A stretch of DNA of 64,000 nucleotides. It comes from Actinomyces sp. oral taxon 171 str. F0337. GTDB lineage: Bacteria > Actinomycetota > Actinomycetes > Actinomycetales > Actinomycetaceae. Location of the stretch: positions 1,426,001 through 1,490,000 of the forward strand of contig NZ_CP040005.1 in assembly GCF_005696555.1 (NCBI RefSeq), given 5' to 3'. The first letter of the stretch is position 1. Each line of letters starts with the position of its first letter. The translations under genes were made by a program, and so were the position numbers. This document shows, piece by piece, positions 1 through 7,255 of this stretch. Under the pieces are notes generated by a model that ran no database searches, was not told the origin of the DNA, and saw nothing but the letters and a program-made list of their open reading frames with translations.

Positions 1-316
1 CCTCATCTACGACCTGCTCAAGCAAAAAACCATCAGGCACGAGATATGCGACGGGTCGGATACCCTCATTGAGCCAGCTGCGCGCGATGAGGAGCCCGAC
101 CAGCGTCTTGCCGCCACCTGTGTTCATCTTGATTACAAGGTCTTGCTCGTCGCGACGGTCATACCAGGCGGCCAGAACTTGATCCTGAGGACCTCGCAGA
201 TAGTCTAGACCAGCAACCTTCTCAGGTAAGGCGTTGAACAGGTCTCGAGGATCGGTAATCGTGTTGACTGAAGCCGAGGCCCCCTGGCTTAGTCGCCTGA
301 AGTTGATCTTGGCCAT
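1..316 (-). CDS. DEAD/DEAH-box helicase, N-terminal part (runs off the left edge)
   Basis: Only the first 105 codons are present; the rest lies beyond the left edge. The start is ATG at 316 (MAKINFRRLSQ...). Residues 64-71 read MNTGGGKT, a Walker A motif of the superfamily 2 helicase type, followed by LVGLLIARSWLNEG and then VAYLVPDGFLLEQVVDE, which resembles motif Ia of DEAD/DEAH helicases. The preceding segment with DYLRGPQDQVLAAWYDRRDEQDLVIK looks like the Q-motif region. Helicases with this kind of N-terminus occur in defence and mobile-element contexts, but the missing part would be needed to assign a system. The gene is transcribed in the same direction as the three-gene operon upstream of it and separated by about 240 bp, so it could be in the same module or independent. 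Confidence 0.75.
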   Translation of the reverse strand, partial: MAKINFRRLSQGASASVNTITDPRDLFNALPEKVAGLDYLRGPQDQVLAAWYDRRDEQDLVIKMNTGGGKTLVGLLIARSWLNEGIRPVAYLVPDGFLLEQVVDE

Positions 317-556
317 TGTGCTATCTATCCTTCCCAGGTGCTTTCATTGTCGCCCATACCTCCAACCAGTTATGAGGGGTACGCCACCACTCCTGTCGTC
401 AGGACTCAATGTTGTTTTAAAACCATTTCTGAAGTTTGATTTACAGGTAGAATTTAGGGCGTTGTATCGAAAATAGCGTGCGCACCACCTAACATTAACC
501 CTTTTCATCGAATAGTTGGGGACGCTGCTACAGTTTCATTAAATTCACGACGACAT
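317..556. other. AT-rich intergenic stretch
   Basis: This 240-bp gap between the helicase start and the end of the dehydrogenase-like gene is AT-rich like the operon next to it. I see no credible gene on either strand; an 80-codon plus-strand frame at 234-476 is antisense to the helicase start and has no family resemblance. It presumably holds the helicase promoter. Confidence 0.4.
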
Positions 557-1492
557 TTAATGGCCATTCTCTAGATACGCCGCAATTTGTTTTACTCCCT
601 CTTCAAGTACAGACAACCTACAATCTTTCATGGTATAGAGCATTTTTGCGGGAATGTTACCCTCACCAAATATTTCGGCGGCCGCACTGTTGGTGTTACT
701 AGTTCCCGACAGCACTCCTACTGGACATCCTAATCGAGTCATTTCTTGTATTAACGCTTGTATATCCTTGGGTAAACACCACATCCCATAAGCGCGACCA
801 GGAACTCGCGAAACTGTCCTAAATTTTGGTCTATCCTGAACGTTCTCTAATAATCGAATAAAATCATCGGCCATAATTCCTAGGCGTTTTGAATAGATAA
901 GAATCTCGTTCCAGAACGAAATTAAGATTGAATCTAAAGCGTTCTCAACATACTTTAATAGTTCAACACTGGAGCGGTTGTTGGTTATAAACTTTGAAGT
1001 ATCGGAGTTTGAATATATGTCAAGTAAATGCTGTGCAGCTTCACCTTCGCCTCCTATTGCAATTCTTTCAGGGTGCCTATTATCCTCGTCGATAGAGGCT
1101 TTTCTTAAGAAGGAGGGGTTTACGGCATATGGGAAATCGGGAATGATTCGCGCCAACCGATCCGCAGTTCCAACAGGACAAGTTGACCTTTGAACAACTA
1201 TCGGATACTTATTCCAATCACGATTAGATATATCGTTGATTACTTTTTCGAAGATAGACAGATCGCACGACCCATCAATAGAAGGCTCAGTTGGTACGCA
1301 AATATGAATAGCGTCCACGTCATGAGGCAAGTCTACTATTTGAGACATCCCACAGTTTTCACCAAGGTCGGACTGTATTCGTTGACATACCGAATTATCG
1401 CTATCGACGCCAATAGCCCGGTGTCCCTGCGCTTTGAGCCATGTAAGATGAGAAAAACCCACTTTTCCACAGCCAACAACAACAATTTTCAT
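557..1492 (-). CDS. UDP-glucose/GDP-mannose dehydrogenase-like protein, two-domain form
   Basis: This 311-residue protein belongs to the nucleotide-sugar dehydrogenase family, whose members oxidise UDP-sugars to uronates with NAD+. Seen: Rossmann motif GCGKVG at 7-12; QRSTCPVGT at 101-109 (family form is KSTVPVGT); NPSFLRKASIDED at 125-137; a central helix VELLKYVENALDSILISFWNEI at 176-197; and GMWCLPKD at 236-243, where Cys239 matches the family catalytic cysteine. Usual members are about 430-450 residues with a C-terminal UDP-binding domain; here the chain ends about 70 residues after the cysteine. ATG at 1492 is preferred over an ATG at 1519 because it forms an ATGA overlap with the Nudix stop. 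Codon use is AT-rich, unlike the chromosome. The substrate is unknown and may not be a plain UDP-sugar. Confidence 0.75.
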   Translation of the reverse strand: MKIVVVGCGKVGFSHLTWLKAQGHRAIGVDSDNSVCQRIQSDLGENCGMSQIVDLPHDVDAIHICVPTEPSIDGSCDLSIFEKVINDISNRDWNKYPIVVQRSTCPVGTADRLARIIPDFPYAVNPSFLRKASIDEDNRHPERIAIGGEGEAAQHLLDIYSNSDTSKFITNNRSSVELLKYVENALDSILISFWNEILIYSKRLGIMADDFIRLLENVQDRPKFRTVSRVPGRAYGMWCLPKDIQALIQEMTRLGCPVGVLSGTSNTNSAAAEIFGEGNIPAKMLYTMKDCRLSVLEEGVKQIAAYLENGH

Positions 1493-2025
1493 GACAAGCT
1501 CGCGATCATAATACTGCAAATAGTGAATCCGTCGGTGATGCGTTGAGATTGTATCCAGTCACTTATTTTTGAATAGTGTACAAATTGACGATCGACAATT
1601 TCATCCACATCCTTTAGATTCCCATCCAATTGAGATTCTGTCGCTTCGGCAGCGAATACATATACTATTTGTGAAGTTAACCCAGGAACAGGATAGAACA
1701 TTCCCAAATAATTTAGTTCTACACCATCTACCCCTGTTTCTTCTCGTAGTTCTCTGGCCGCCGCATTAACAGGAAGTTCACCCTCTTCAATACCTCCCAT
1801 AGGCAACTCCCATGAAATCCCGTCTGTTGGGAATCTGTACTGTTTTAAAAAAAGTACTCGTTGCTTATCATCTCTCACTATCACCGATACCGAGTCTTGT
1901 CTATGTACTACTCCGTATATTCCTGGTTGCCCGTTTCTAGTAATTTTTAATTCTGAAACGCTCATCCATGGATTCGAATATACAGTTTCACTTGACACTA
2001 TTTTAAAATCGTTTCGTTGATTCAT
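1489..2025 (-). CDS. Nudix hydrolase, ADP-ribose pyrophosphatase-like
   Basis: A 178-residue Nudix protein; the family cleaves nucleoside diphosphates linked to another moiety (X). The Nudix box is complete at about 77-99, with GG at 77-78, E83, and RELREETGV at 91-99, so the metal-binding glutamates are present. The segment VLFLKQYRFPTDGISWELPMGG is typical of the NudF/ADP-ribose pyrophosphatase branch. It overlaps the upstream membrane-protein gene by 4 bp (ATG at 2025 within its stop) and the downstream dehydrogenase-like gene by 4 bp, so the three are very probably co-translated. AT-rich composition suggests transfer. ADP-ribose or a nucleotide sugar is the natural guess for a substrate, but the sequence alone cannot settle this. 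Confidence 0.85.
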   Translation of the reverse strand: MNQRNDFKIVSSETVYSNPWMSVSELKITRNGQPGIYGVVHRQDSVSVIVRDDKQRVLFLKQYRFPTDGISWELPMGGIEEGELPVNAAARELREETGVDGVELNYLGMFYPVPGLTSQIVYVFAAEATESQLDGNLKDVDEIVDRQFVHYSKISDWIQSQRITDGFTICSIMIASLS

Positions 2026-2669
2026 TGCCAGTACACCTTTCTCCTCCGTAATTGTAACATCACGAAGATGAATACTCCAATAAATAGAGCAGCAATAACC
2101 GATATGCCGACATGGTGGGATAGCGTTTCTAACAAAAGTAGCCCGGTAGATATTGCCGCATAAGAGGAAGTTAAAGTTGCCTGAATTTGTAGGGAAAAAT
2201 AGTCTGCTCCATGAAGTTGACTAGCGAACGGTTCAACGTTGGTATAGAACTGACTATATTGCTCTCTGGACATCGTGCTTGATATGATGTCCTCCTGGAT
2301 AAAATTAAGTATGTTGTAGTGTTTCATGTAATTTCGTCGCTGTCGAAGATATAATTCGTAGTACAACTGTCCGAGAACTGAGTTAATACCCAGAGGAATA
2401 GCTGCTGCTACAATACGGAAAGATGGGGAAACTATTGAGGTGTTCGCTAGAGTCGCAGACATGGCAGCGGTAGCAGCGTTAGTACTCAAGCAGTATCCAA
2501 ACCAGCGATCACGAACTTCTTGTTGTAGCTTTATCTGGTCAAAAATGAAGTTGGCGATGTACGTTTTCGAAACAAGTTCATTTTCGGTAAGGTCTAATCT
2601 CGCCACATCCGGTTGTGAAGCAGAGCTAGTTTGATCAGTTAAGCAATTTAGAATGCTTTTTATGTTCAT
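2022..2669 (-). CDS. Unknown multi-pass membrane protein, first gene of the AT-rich operon
   Basis: I do not recognise a named family with certainty. The 215-residue product has a soluble N-terminus (1-55), hydrophobic stretches near 62-80 and 84-104, a basic patch LRQRRNYMKHY at 108-118, an amphipathic region 120-165, and hydrophobic stretches near 170-183 and 188-206 before a basic end (LRRRKVYWQ). This suggests two pairs of membrane helices around a cytosolic loop. Small membrane proteins of similar layout, such as the SLATT class, serve as effectors in nucleotide-signalling defence systems, but I cannot show membership here. The start ATG at 2669 follows an AAGGTG-type ribosome site. Its stop overlaps the Nudix start. 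Confidence 0.7.
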   Translation of the reverse strand: MNIKSILNCLTDQTSSASQPDVARLDLTENELVSKTYIANFIFDQIKLQQEVRDRWFGYCLSTNAATAAMSATLANTSIVSPSFRIVAAAIPLGINSVLGQLYYELYLRQRRNYMKHYNILNFIQEDIISSTMSREQYSQFYTNVEPFASQLHGADYFSLQIQATLTSSYAAISTGLLLLETLSHHVGISVIAALFIGVFIFVMLQLRRRKVYWQ

Positions 2670-2714
2670 CTAGACACCTTAAACGATCGGCGATGTCGTA
2701 ATCAGAAGCGGTTG

Positions 2715-2737
2715 TTAAATCGAGTATGTCGAGTTAA
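2715..2737. promoter_or_regulatory. Operator-like interrupted palindrome upstream of the AT-rich operon
   Basis: The site reads TTAA-n-TCGA-5n-TCGA-n-TTAA, and both arms match exactly apart from the single n positions. It lies 46-68 bases upstream of the start codon of the first gene in the three-gene operon, where a repressor or promoter site would sit. No regulator gene is next to it in this window. The function is inferred from position and symmetry only. Confidence 0.4.
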
Positions 2738-3094
2738 AGAGAGTGTTCGTTCGCTTGCCAAAACGATCGCGTTGTTAACCGTCATTGGTTTCACCTCGAA
2801 TTGAGCCACAGAGATACTGGGGGAGATGGGCGCATCGCGGAAGTCGCCGGTGATGTGTTCGTGATGTAGCCTGCCAACTGGCTGGCAACTTCACAAGATT
2901 GTTTCTGGCGGTTCTCGGCAAGTGCCAATGCTGGAGGTGATTGTCCTGTCAAGAATTTTGCTGCGTTGTCATTGTGGACTATGCGGTTTCTGGCCGCTCG
3001 GTTGTCTATCGTCGCCAAGCGATGTTTGAGGATGCCTCCAACAGGGGAGTGCTCTACTGATGTGCGGCCGTCTCACTTGGTGAGATGGCCGGCG
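2738..3094. other. Composition boundary without a clear gene
   Basis: Between the AT-rich operon and the GC-rich conserved protein gene the base composition changes, at roughly 2.8-3.05 kb. A 75-codon minus-strand frame (2791-3018) has no ribosome site and no recognisable domain. I take the stretch as a junction between two modules, possibly with gene remnants. Confidence 0.35.
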
Positions 3095-4090
3095 TCACCA
3101 CTCCCACCCGAACCCGCCGAACAGTCCACCATGGACGTCTCGCTGGGTGAGGGTGGCGCGCTGCTGGGCGTCCAGGTGGGTGCGGTTGTACTGGTTGGCG
3201 GCTTGGGGGCGGGCGAAGGGGCTAGCCCCGGTGAACTGCCAGATGCTGGCTGGCACCTCCCCGACGAAGCGCACCTGGATGGTGGCCAGCAGTGAGCGGG
3301 CGTGGAAGGCCCGGCTGGCCAAGGAGATCGGCGTGGTGGGCACCTCGCCCGGCAGGGGCTCGGCCCGGAAGGCGAGGTCGTAACGCGTCGCGTCGTGCAT
3401 CGGCGTGCGCCTACCGGTGGCGGGATCGATGTGCCAGAAGTGGTCATTCCACCCAGCCCCTTCGACAGCGCGGCTGTTGACGCTGAACTCCCCGCCCGGC
3501 TGCGCGGTGACGTGGGCGGGGTAGGAACGGGAGATGGTGACGAAGTCCAGCTCGCCGGCCATGTTGGCCAGCCGGTAGTGCTCCACCGTGCCGCGCCACT
3601 GACGGTGCTCCACCACGATGAGCGTGGTGGTCTCCTCATAGACGATCCCACCGTGCATCTCCGGCACATCCAGCACCAGCGGTGCCTGGGCGTAGCGCCC
3701 GGCCACCAGGCGGCTGTGCAGCAAGCGCAGGCCAGCCTCCTCCCGGGACGCGATCGTCTCCATGCTGCACCCCAAGCGGCTCGCCATTGCCCGCCGCCGC
3801 TCCAGCAGGCTGCCACTCCCGGCCGTCTCAGGGCTGAGGGCGAAGGCTGCCAGCAGCACACCCACCAGCGGCTCATCCCGCTCACGCCCGCTCTCACTCA
3901 GGCTGTGGACGGCCGAGATAAAGCGATGGCGTAGCCGCTCAAAAGAGTCCTCCAAGCTGCCCCGGAGCACCTCATCGACGATCGGGGCGTGCACCAGCCG
4001 CGCCGCCGTAAACCCCCCGCGCTTGCGTAGCCACGCCAGCTCACGCAGCAATGAAGCAGCATCATCGGCATCGAGACGAGCGCGGGACAT
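3095..4090 (-). CDS. Conserved actinobacterial element protein of unknown function
   Basis: A 331-residue protein I cannot name. The N-terminal part (about 10-150) is helical and contains LLRELAWLRKRGGFTAARL and later LLERRRAMASRLGCSMETIASREEAGLRLL. This pattern, a short helical repeat then a helix-turn-helix-like stretch, is seen in actinobacterial proteins of unknown role and may bind DNA. The C-terminal half is rich in W, F and H and mostly beta-like (for example GGEFSVNSRAVEGAGWNDHFWHID). ATG at 4090 is chosen over ATG at 4240 because AGGAGG lies 7 bases upstream and the longer N-terminus is Pro/Ser-rich filler. It diverges from the rightward gene cluster across a 600-bp gap. Confidence 0.65.
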   Translation of the reverse strand: MSRARLDADDAASLLRELAWLRKRGGFTAARLVHAPIVDEVLRGSLEDSFERLRHRFISAVHSLSESGRERDEPLVGVLLAAFALSPETAGSGSLLERRRAMASRLGCSMETIASREEAGLRLLHSRLVAGRYAQAPLVLDVPEMHGGIVYEETTTLIVVEHRQWRGTVEHYRLANMAGELDFVTISRSYPAHVTAQPGGEFSVNSRAVEGAGWNDHFWHIDPATGRRTPMHDATRYDLAFRAEPLPGEVPTTPISLASRAFHARSLLATIQVRFVGEVPASIWQFTGASPFARPQAANQYNRTHLDAQQRATLTQRDVHGGLFGGFGWEW

Positions 4091-4688
4091 GAGCAAGCCT
4101 CCTGGGGGAGTAGGAGCAGGGCGTGGTGCGGGGATAGGCGGAGATGACGTCGCTGGGGCAGGGCAGTGACGAGGTGACCGAGGTGCCAGTACCGGTGCTG
4201 GCTGAGACGCCTGCTGTGACGGGCCTGTCGTGAGCGGCAACTCGGGTGTCGGCCGGACGGGACGAGCCGCAAGCCAGCCTAGACCGAGCGGTCAGGACAA
4301 ACCAGGAGATATAGCGGGGGAGCCGAAGAACAGAGGCGAGGAGTCTGTGCCTGGCTTGGCCGACTGGCTCCTTGCAGCCGTTGTCATGCTGCCGACCGCA
4401 GTGGGGGCTGGGCAGTGCTGCTGGTGTGTGCCAGTGGTGGACGCCTGAGCGAGCCCTCTTTTCCAACTTTCTTCCAACTTTGACGTCACTGCGGAGCGGC
4501 CTATCTACCGTTCTCACTAACGCCACGAGCCCAGGAGATCGGCAGAAAACGCTGGTCTGGCGCGGCTAGCGGCGGGTGGTACGGCCCGCTCTACCCAGAG
4601 TGGCAGCACGGGCCGTCAACGCGAGATGACCAGCCCGGCTGGTCGTCTGTCTCTTCTTCCTTCCTCTCCTCTCGAAAGGACTCTCCTC
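4091..4688. other. Divergent intergenic region with short tandem repeat
   Basis: This 600-bp gap separates the leftward conserved protein gene from the rightward element genes, so it should carry both promoters. Around 4461-4482 the 11-base unit TTCCAACTTTC/G occurs twice in tandem. From 4645 to 4672 the plus strand is almost pure C and T, directly ahead of the ribosome site of the next gene. Frames of 60-150 codons on both strands here look like overlap artefacts. Confidence 0.35.
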
Positions 4689-4988
4689 ATGGCTTCTACC
4701 AATCTCAGTCTCTTCTCGCCCCAGCGCACCCGGATGGGGGTGGTGCTGGGCAATGGTCAGGCCCGGGTGACCCGGCGGGAGATCGAGCAGGTCGCCGCCC
4801 AGGCAGAAGTAGCGGCCCAGGCCGAGCAGGCCCGGGCCTTCCTGACCTCCCAGGTCCTGACCAATATCGCCACGCTGGTCACCCAGGCCGAGGCCCAGAC
4901 CCGCATCGCCCCCGGTGGTGCCCAGTTCTACGAAGCGATCATCACGGGATACGCCCTGGGTGCTGGGCAGCGGATCGGGCAGTTGTAG
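4689..4988 (+). CDS. Small Ala/Gln-rich element protein, unknown
   Basis: A 99-residue protein with no family I recognise. Residues 24-70 are helical and rich in Ala, Glu and Gln (REIEQVAAQAEVAAQAEQ), a likely coiled coil, followed by a Gly-rich end. ATG at 4689 is chosen because GAAAGGA sits upstream; an earlier in-frame ATG at 4626 would read through a pyrimidine-rich leader and gives a low-complexity extension. It is the first rightward gene of the element cluster. Confidence 0.55.
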   Translation: MASTNLSLFSPQRTRMGVVLGNGQARVTRREIEQVAAQAEVAAQAEQARAFLTSQVLTNIATLVTQAEAQTRIAPGGAQFYEAIITGYALGAGQRIGQL

Positions 4989-5278
4989 GCAGCCGGGCGC
5001 TGTGGTGCGTCGCTGACCCAGAGCGCGAGCCCACGCGCGACTGGTGGCGTGGCAGCACTCCTGAACTGCCGGAGGGCAGCAGCACTGGCTGCTCGGCTAG
5101 CTGGGACTGCCGCCTCTCGGTGGGTCTCAGGATGGCCGGGCTAGTACCGCAACGTCGCCAACAATGCCGCCAACCCGGTGGTGAGCGCGCTGCCTCGCGC
5201 CTTCGTTCCTTCTCCTCACGTTCCTTCTCTTCGCTTCCTTCTTTTCTTCTCTCTTTCTTCATCTTCGGAGGTTTCATC
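4989..5278. other. Intergenic leader with long pyrimidine tract
   Basis: The 290-bp gap ends in a run from about 5201 to 5266 that is almost only C and T on the plus strand, just before the CGGAGGT ribosome site of the next gene. A shorter tract of the same kind precedes the gene at 4689. No gene is evident. Confidence 0.4.
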
Positions 5279-5908
5279 ATGACGGTAATAGTTGGGATTC
5301 TGGCCCTCATCGGTCTGGTGGTGGTAGGCGCAGTCAGCTGGGCATTCGCCCAGGGGTTGCGCGATGGCTTGGCTCAGTGGCGAGAGATGCCGCCCAGCGG
5401 AGCGAGCCAGCCGGTGCCCGTCGGTGAGCCGCCGCTGTCGCTGTCTGCCGCACTGCCGAGCAGCTACCAGGCCGGTCAGCTGGCCGGTGAGGTCGCAGCC
5501 AGCTGGCGCTCCGCACACCAGGCGGCTAGAGCAGCTGGAGCAGGCGTCCCGGCCAGCTCATCCTGGGCAGCCGCCCTGGCCCTGGGCAGCGAGCTGAGCC
5601 AGCAACGCCAAGAAGCAGGCCGGGCCATGCAAGCAGCCATGGCCCAGGTGCTACAGGACAACGAGCAAGCAGTGCGGGAGGCAGCGGCCTCTACCTCTAC
5701 CGACAGAACTTGCGGCACCGACGGTGGTAGCGACCGTGATGGTGTGTCTCCTGAGACGGTGCCGGATGCATCGGACAGCAACCGCACGGCAGAGGGTATG
5801 GCCCGTCCCACCTGGCCGGCTCACTCGCCCTCGCGTCGTCCGCCGCGGCCGTGCCCCAGGCGGTGCACACAGCAGCGACCGGCTCGGTCGGACGAGCGGC
5901 AGCCGTGA
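5279..5908 (+). CDS. Single-pass membrane protein with low-complexity tail, unknown
   Basis: A 209-residue protein with a hydrophobic N-terminal segment (MTVIVGILALIGLVVVGAVS, residues 1-20) that is a membrane anchor or uncleaved signal, then an Ala/Gln/Ser-rich region and a Pro/Arg-rich tail. The middle (about 55-140) is probably helical. ATG at 5279 has CGGAGGT upstream, while the earlier in-frame start at 5120 would translate the pyrimidine tract. It may be an accessory protein of the conjugative apparatus, judged only from its neighbours. The last 60 residues look like poorly constrained sequence. Confidence 0.5.
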   Translation: MTVIVGILALIGLVVVGAVSWAFAQGLRDGLAQWREMPPSGASQPVPVGEPPLSLSAALPSSYQAGQLAGEVAASWRSAHQAARAAGAGVPASSSWAAALALGSELSQQRQEAGRAMQAAMAQVLQDNEQAVREAAASTSTDRTCGTDGGSDRDGVSPETVPDASDSNRTAEGMARPTWPAHSPSRRPPRPCPRRCTQQRPARSDERQP

Positions 5909-6343
5909 GCGTCGGGATTGAGCGGGCTCTGGCGGCCTGTACTACCACCTGCCGGACTGAACGCGCGGTAAGGCAAGACCTTCGCAGGTCGCCCTGGCTG
6001 GTCGCGCTGGCGGGGTCTGGAACGTGCGGAAACCGTCGCGTCTGGCTCCATTCCTTACCCACATGCTGCGTCATTCTCGCCTGCTTGTTGCAAAAACTAC
6101 AGCACCGACTTTCGTGGCCACTAAGTGGCGTGTGTGTCCATTTTGTTTCCTGGGGTGGCACCACAGAAACGGCTCACAAGCAGCACGTGTCGCGTCGCTT
6201 GGCAATCTGAATCCGGAGGCCTTGCAACACGCGAGTGTTCGTGGAATGTATGGGATAAGGGCACCTGGCTGCCGATGCGTGAAATAGCGGGCAGCGGGTT
6301 TGCCCGAAGCAATAGCACGTATGAACAAAAAAGGAGGGACATC
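5909..6343. other. Intergenic stretch before the MT-A70 gene
   Basis: A 435-bp gap, less GC-rich near 6040-6340 than the flanks. No convincing gene is seen; short frames on both strands lack ribosome sites. The end (about 6318-6340) is A-rich and carries the AGGAGG ribosome site of the methyltransferase gene. The promoter of the rightward operon is likely here. Confidence 0.35.
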
Positions 6344-7255
6344 ATGCAGCAGACGAAACAGACAAGACGAGCGTGCGCTGGGGGAGCGGCGGCTCGGCAC
6401 GGTGCGGTGGCCAAGCAGGCGGGCGCAGCAACGAAGCCGGACACTGGCATGGCAAGACCTAGCGGCGCAGTGAACTGTGGGCCTGGCTCAGCTGGTCGGA
6501 GAGACTCTGGGGGCGCTGCCACCAGCGCTGCGGTGCTCAGCCAAGACAGCGCAGGCAAAGCGGCCGGTAGCGTAAGGAAAGCCGGCGTGCCGACTGGGGG
6601 CGTTGGTGAGATCCCTGGCTTGCCGCCTGGTGGTTTTGCCACCATCTTGGTCGATCCGCCTTGGCCACTGCAGGGCGGTGAGAAGCACTACCGGACGATG
6701 AGCCTGGCGCGGATCACGGCGCTGCCGGTGGGGTCGCTGGCGGCGCGTGATGCCCACCTGTGGCTGTGGACGACCAATGCCTTGCTGCCGAGGGCGTATG
6801 AGGTGGCTGAGGCCTGGGGCTTTACGGTGCGCAGTCCACTGACCTGGGTGAAGTTCCGCCTTGGCCTGGGTGGTCGCTACCAGCTTCGTAATGCTACCGA
6901 GCAGCTGCTGTTCTGCACTCGGGGGAGAGCACCCTTGGGTTCGCGCTCCCAGCCGACCTGGTTCAACGCACCCGTCACCGAGCACTCACGCAAGCCGGCT
7001 GAGCAGTTCGCCATTATCGAGCGGGTCAGCCCTGGGCCGTACCTGGAGCTGTTTGCCCGCCGCCGGCCGGAGTCGAACCAGCCCTGGGCGGTGTGGGGCG
7101 ACCAAGTAGCGAGCGACATCCGCATCCCCGGCTTTGCCGTGCCGTGGTACAGCGAACGCGTTGAGAAGGCGGAAGCAATGCCGCAGAGGACGCAGACAGA
7201 CGACGCTGCCGGTGGTGGCACTGGTGGCGGTAACGGCAAGGAGGTAACGCTATGA
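6344..7255 (+). CDS. MT-A70 family adenine-N6 methyltransferase
   Basis: A 303-residue protein. After a low-complexity N-terminus (1-95) the methyltransferase core begins with FATILVDPPWPLQGG; DPPW at 104-107 is the catalytic motif IV of adenine-N6 methyltransferases. It continues with LWLWTTNALLPRAYEVAEAWGF and LTWVKFRLGLGG, both typical of the MT-A70/Ime4-like branch common in phages and integrative elements. The likely substrate is DNA adenine, perhaps protecting the element from host restriction. No cognate endonuclease is visible nearby, so it looks like an orphan. ATG at 6344 has AGGAGG upstream; the longer frame from 6125 lacks one. Its stop overlaps the next start (ATGA). Confidence 0.85.
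   Translation: MQQTKQTRRACAGGAAARHGAVAKQAGAATKPDTGMARPSGAVNCGPGSAGRRDSGGAATSAAVLSQDSAGKAAGSVRKAGVPTGGVGEIPGLPPGGFATILVDPPWPLQGGEKHYRTMSLARITALPVGSLAARDAHLWLWTTNALLPRAYEVAEAWGFTVRSPLTWVKFRLGLGGRYQLRNATEQLLFCTRGRAPLGSRSQPTWFNAPVTEHSRKPAEQFAIIERVSPGPYLELFARRRPESNQPWAVWGDQVASDIRIPGFAVPWYSERVEKAEAMPQRTQTDDAAGGGTGGGNGKEVTL

Noticed and set aside
2791..3018. A 75-codon minus-strand frame near the composition boundary
   Set aside because: No ribosome site or domain could be seen; the region may hold remnants only.
4461..4482. Tandem 11-base repeat as a replication iteron
   Set aside because: Only two copies are present and no replication initiator gene is adjacent.
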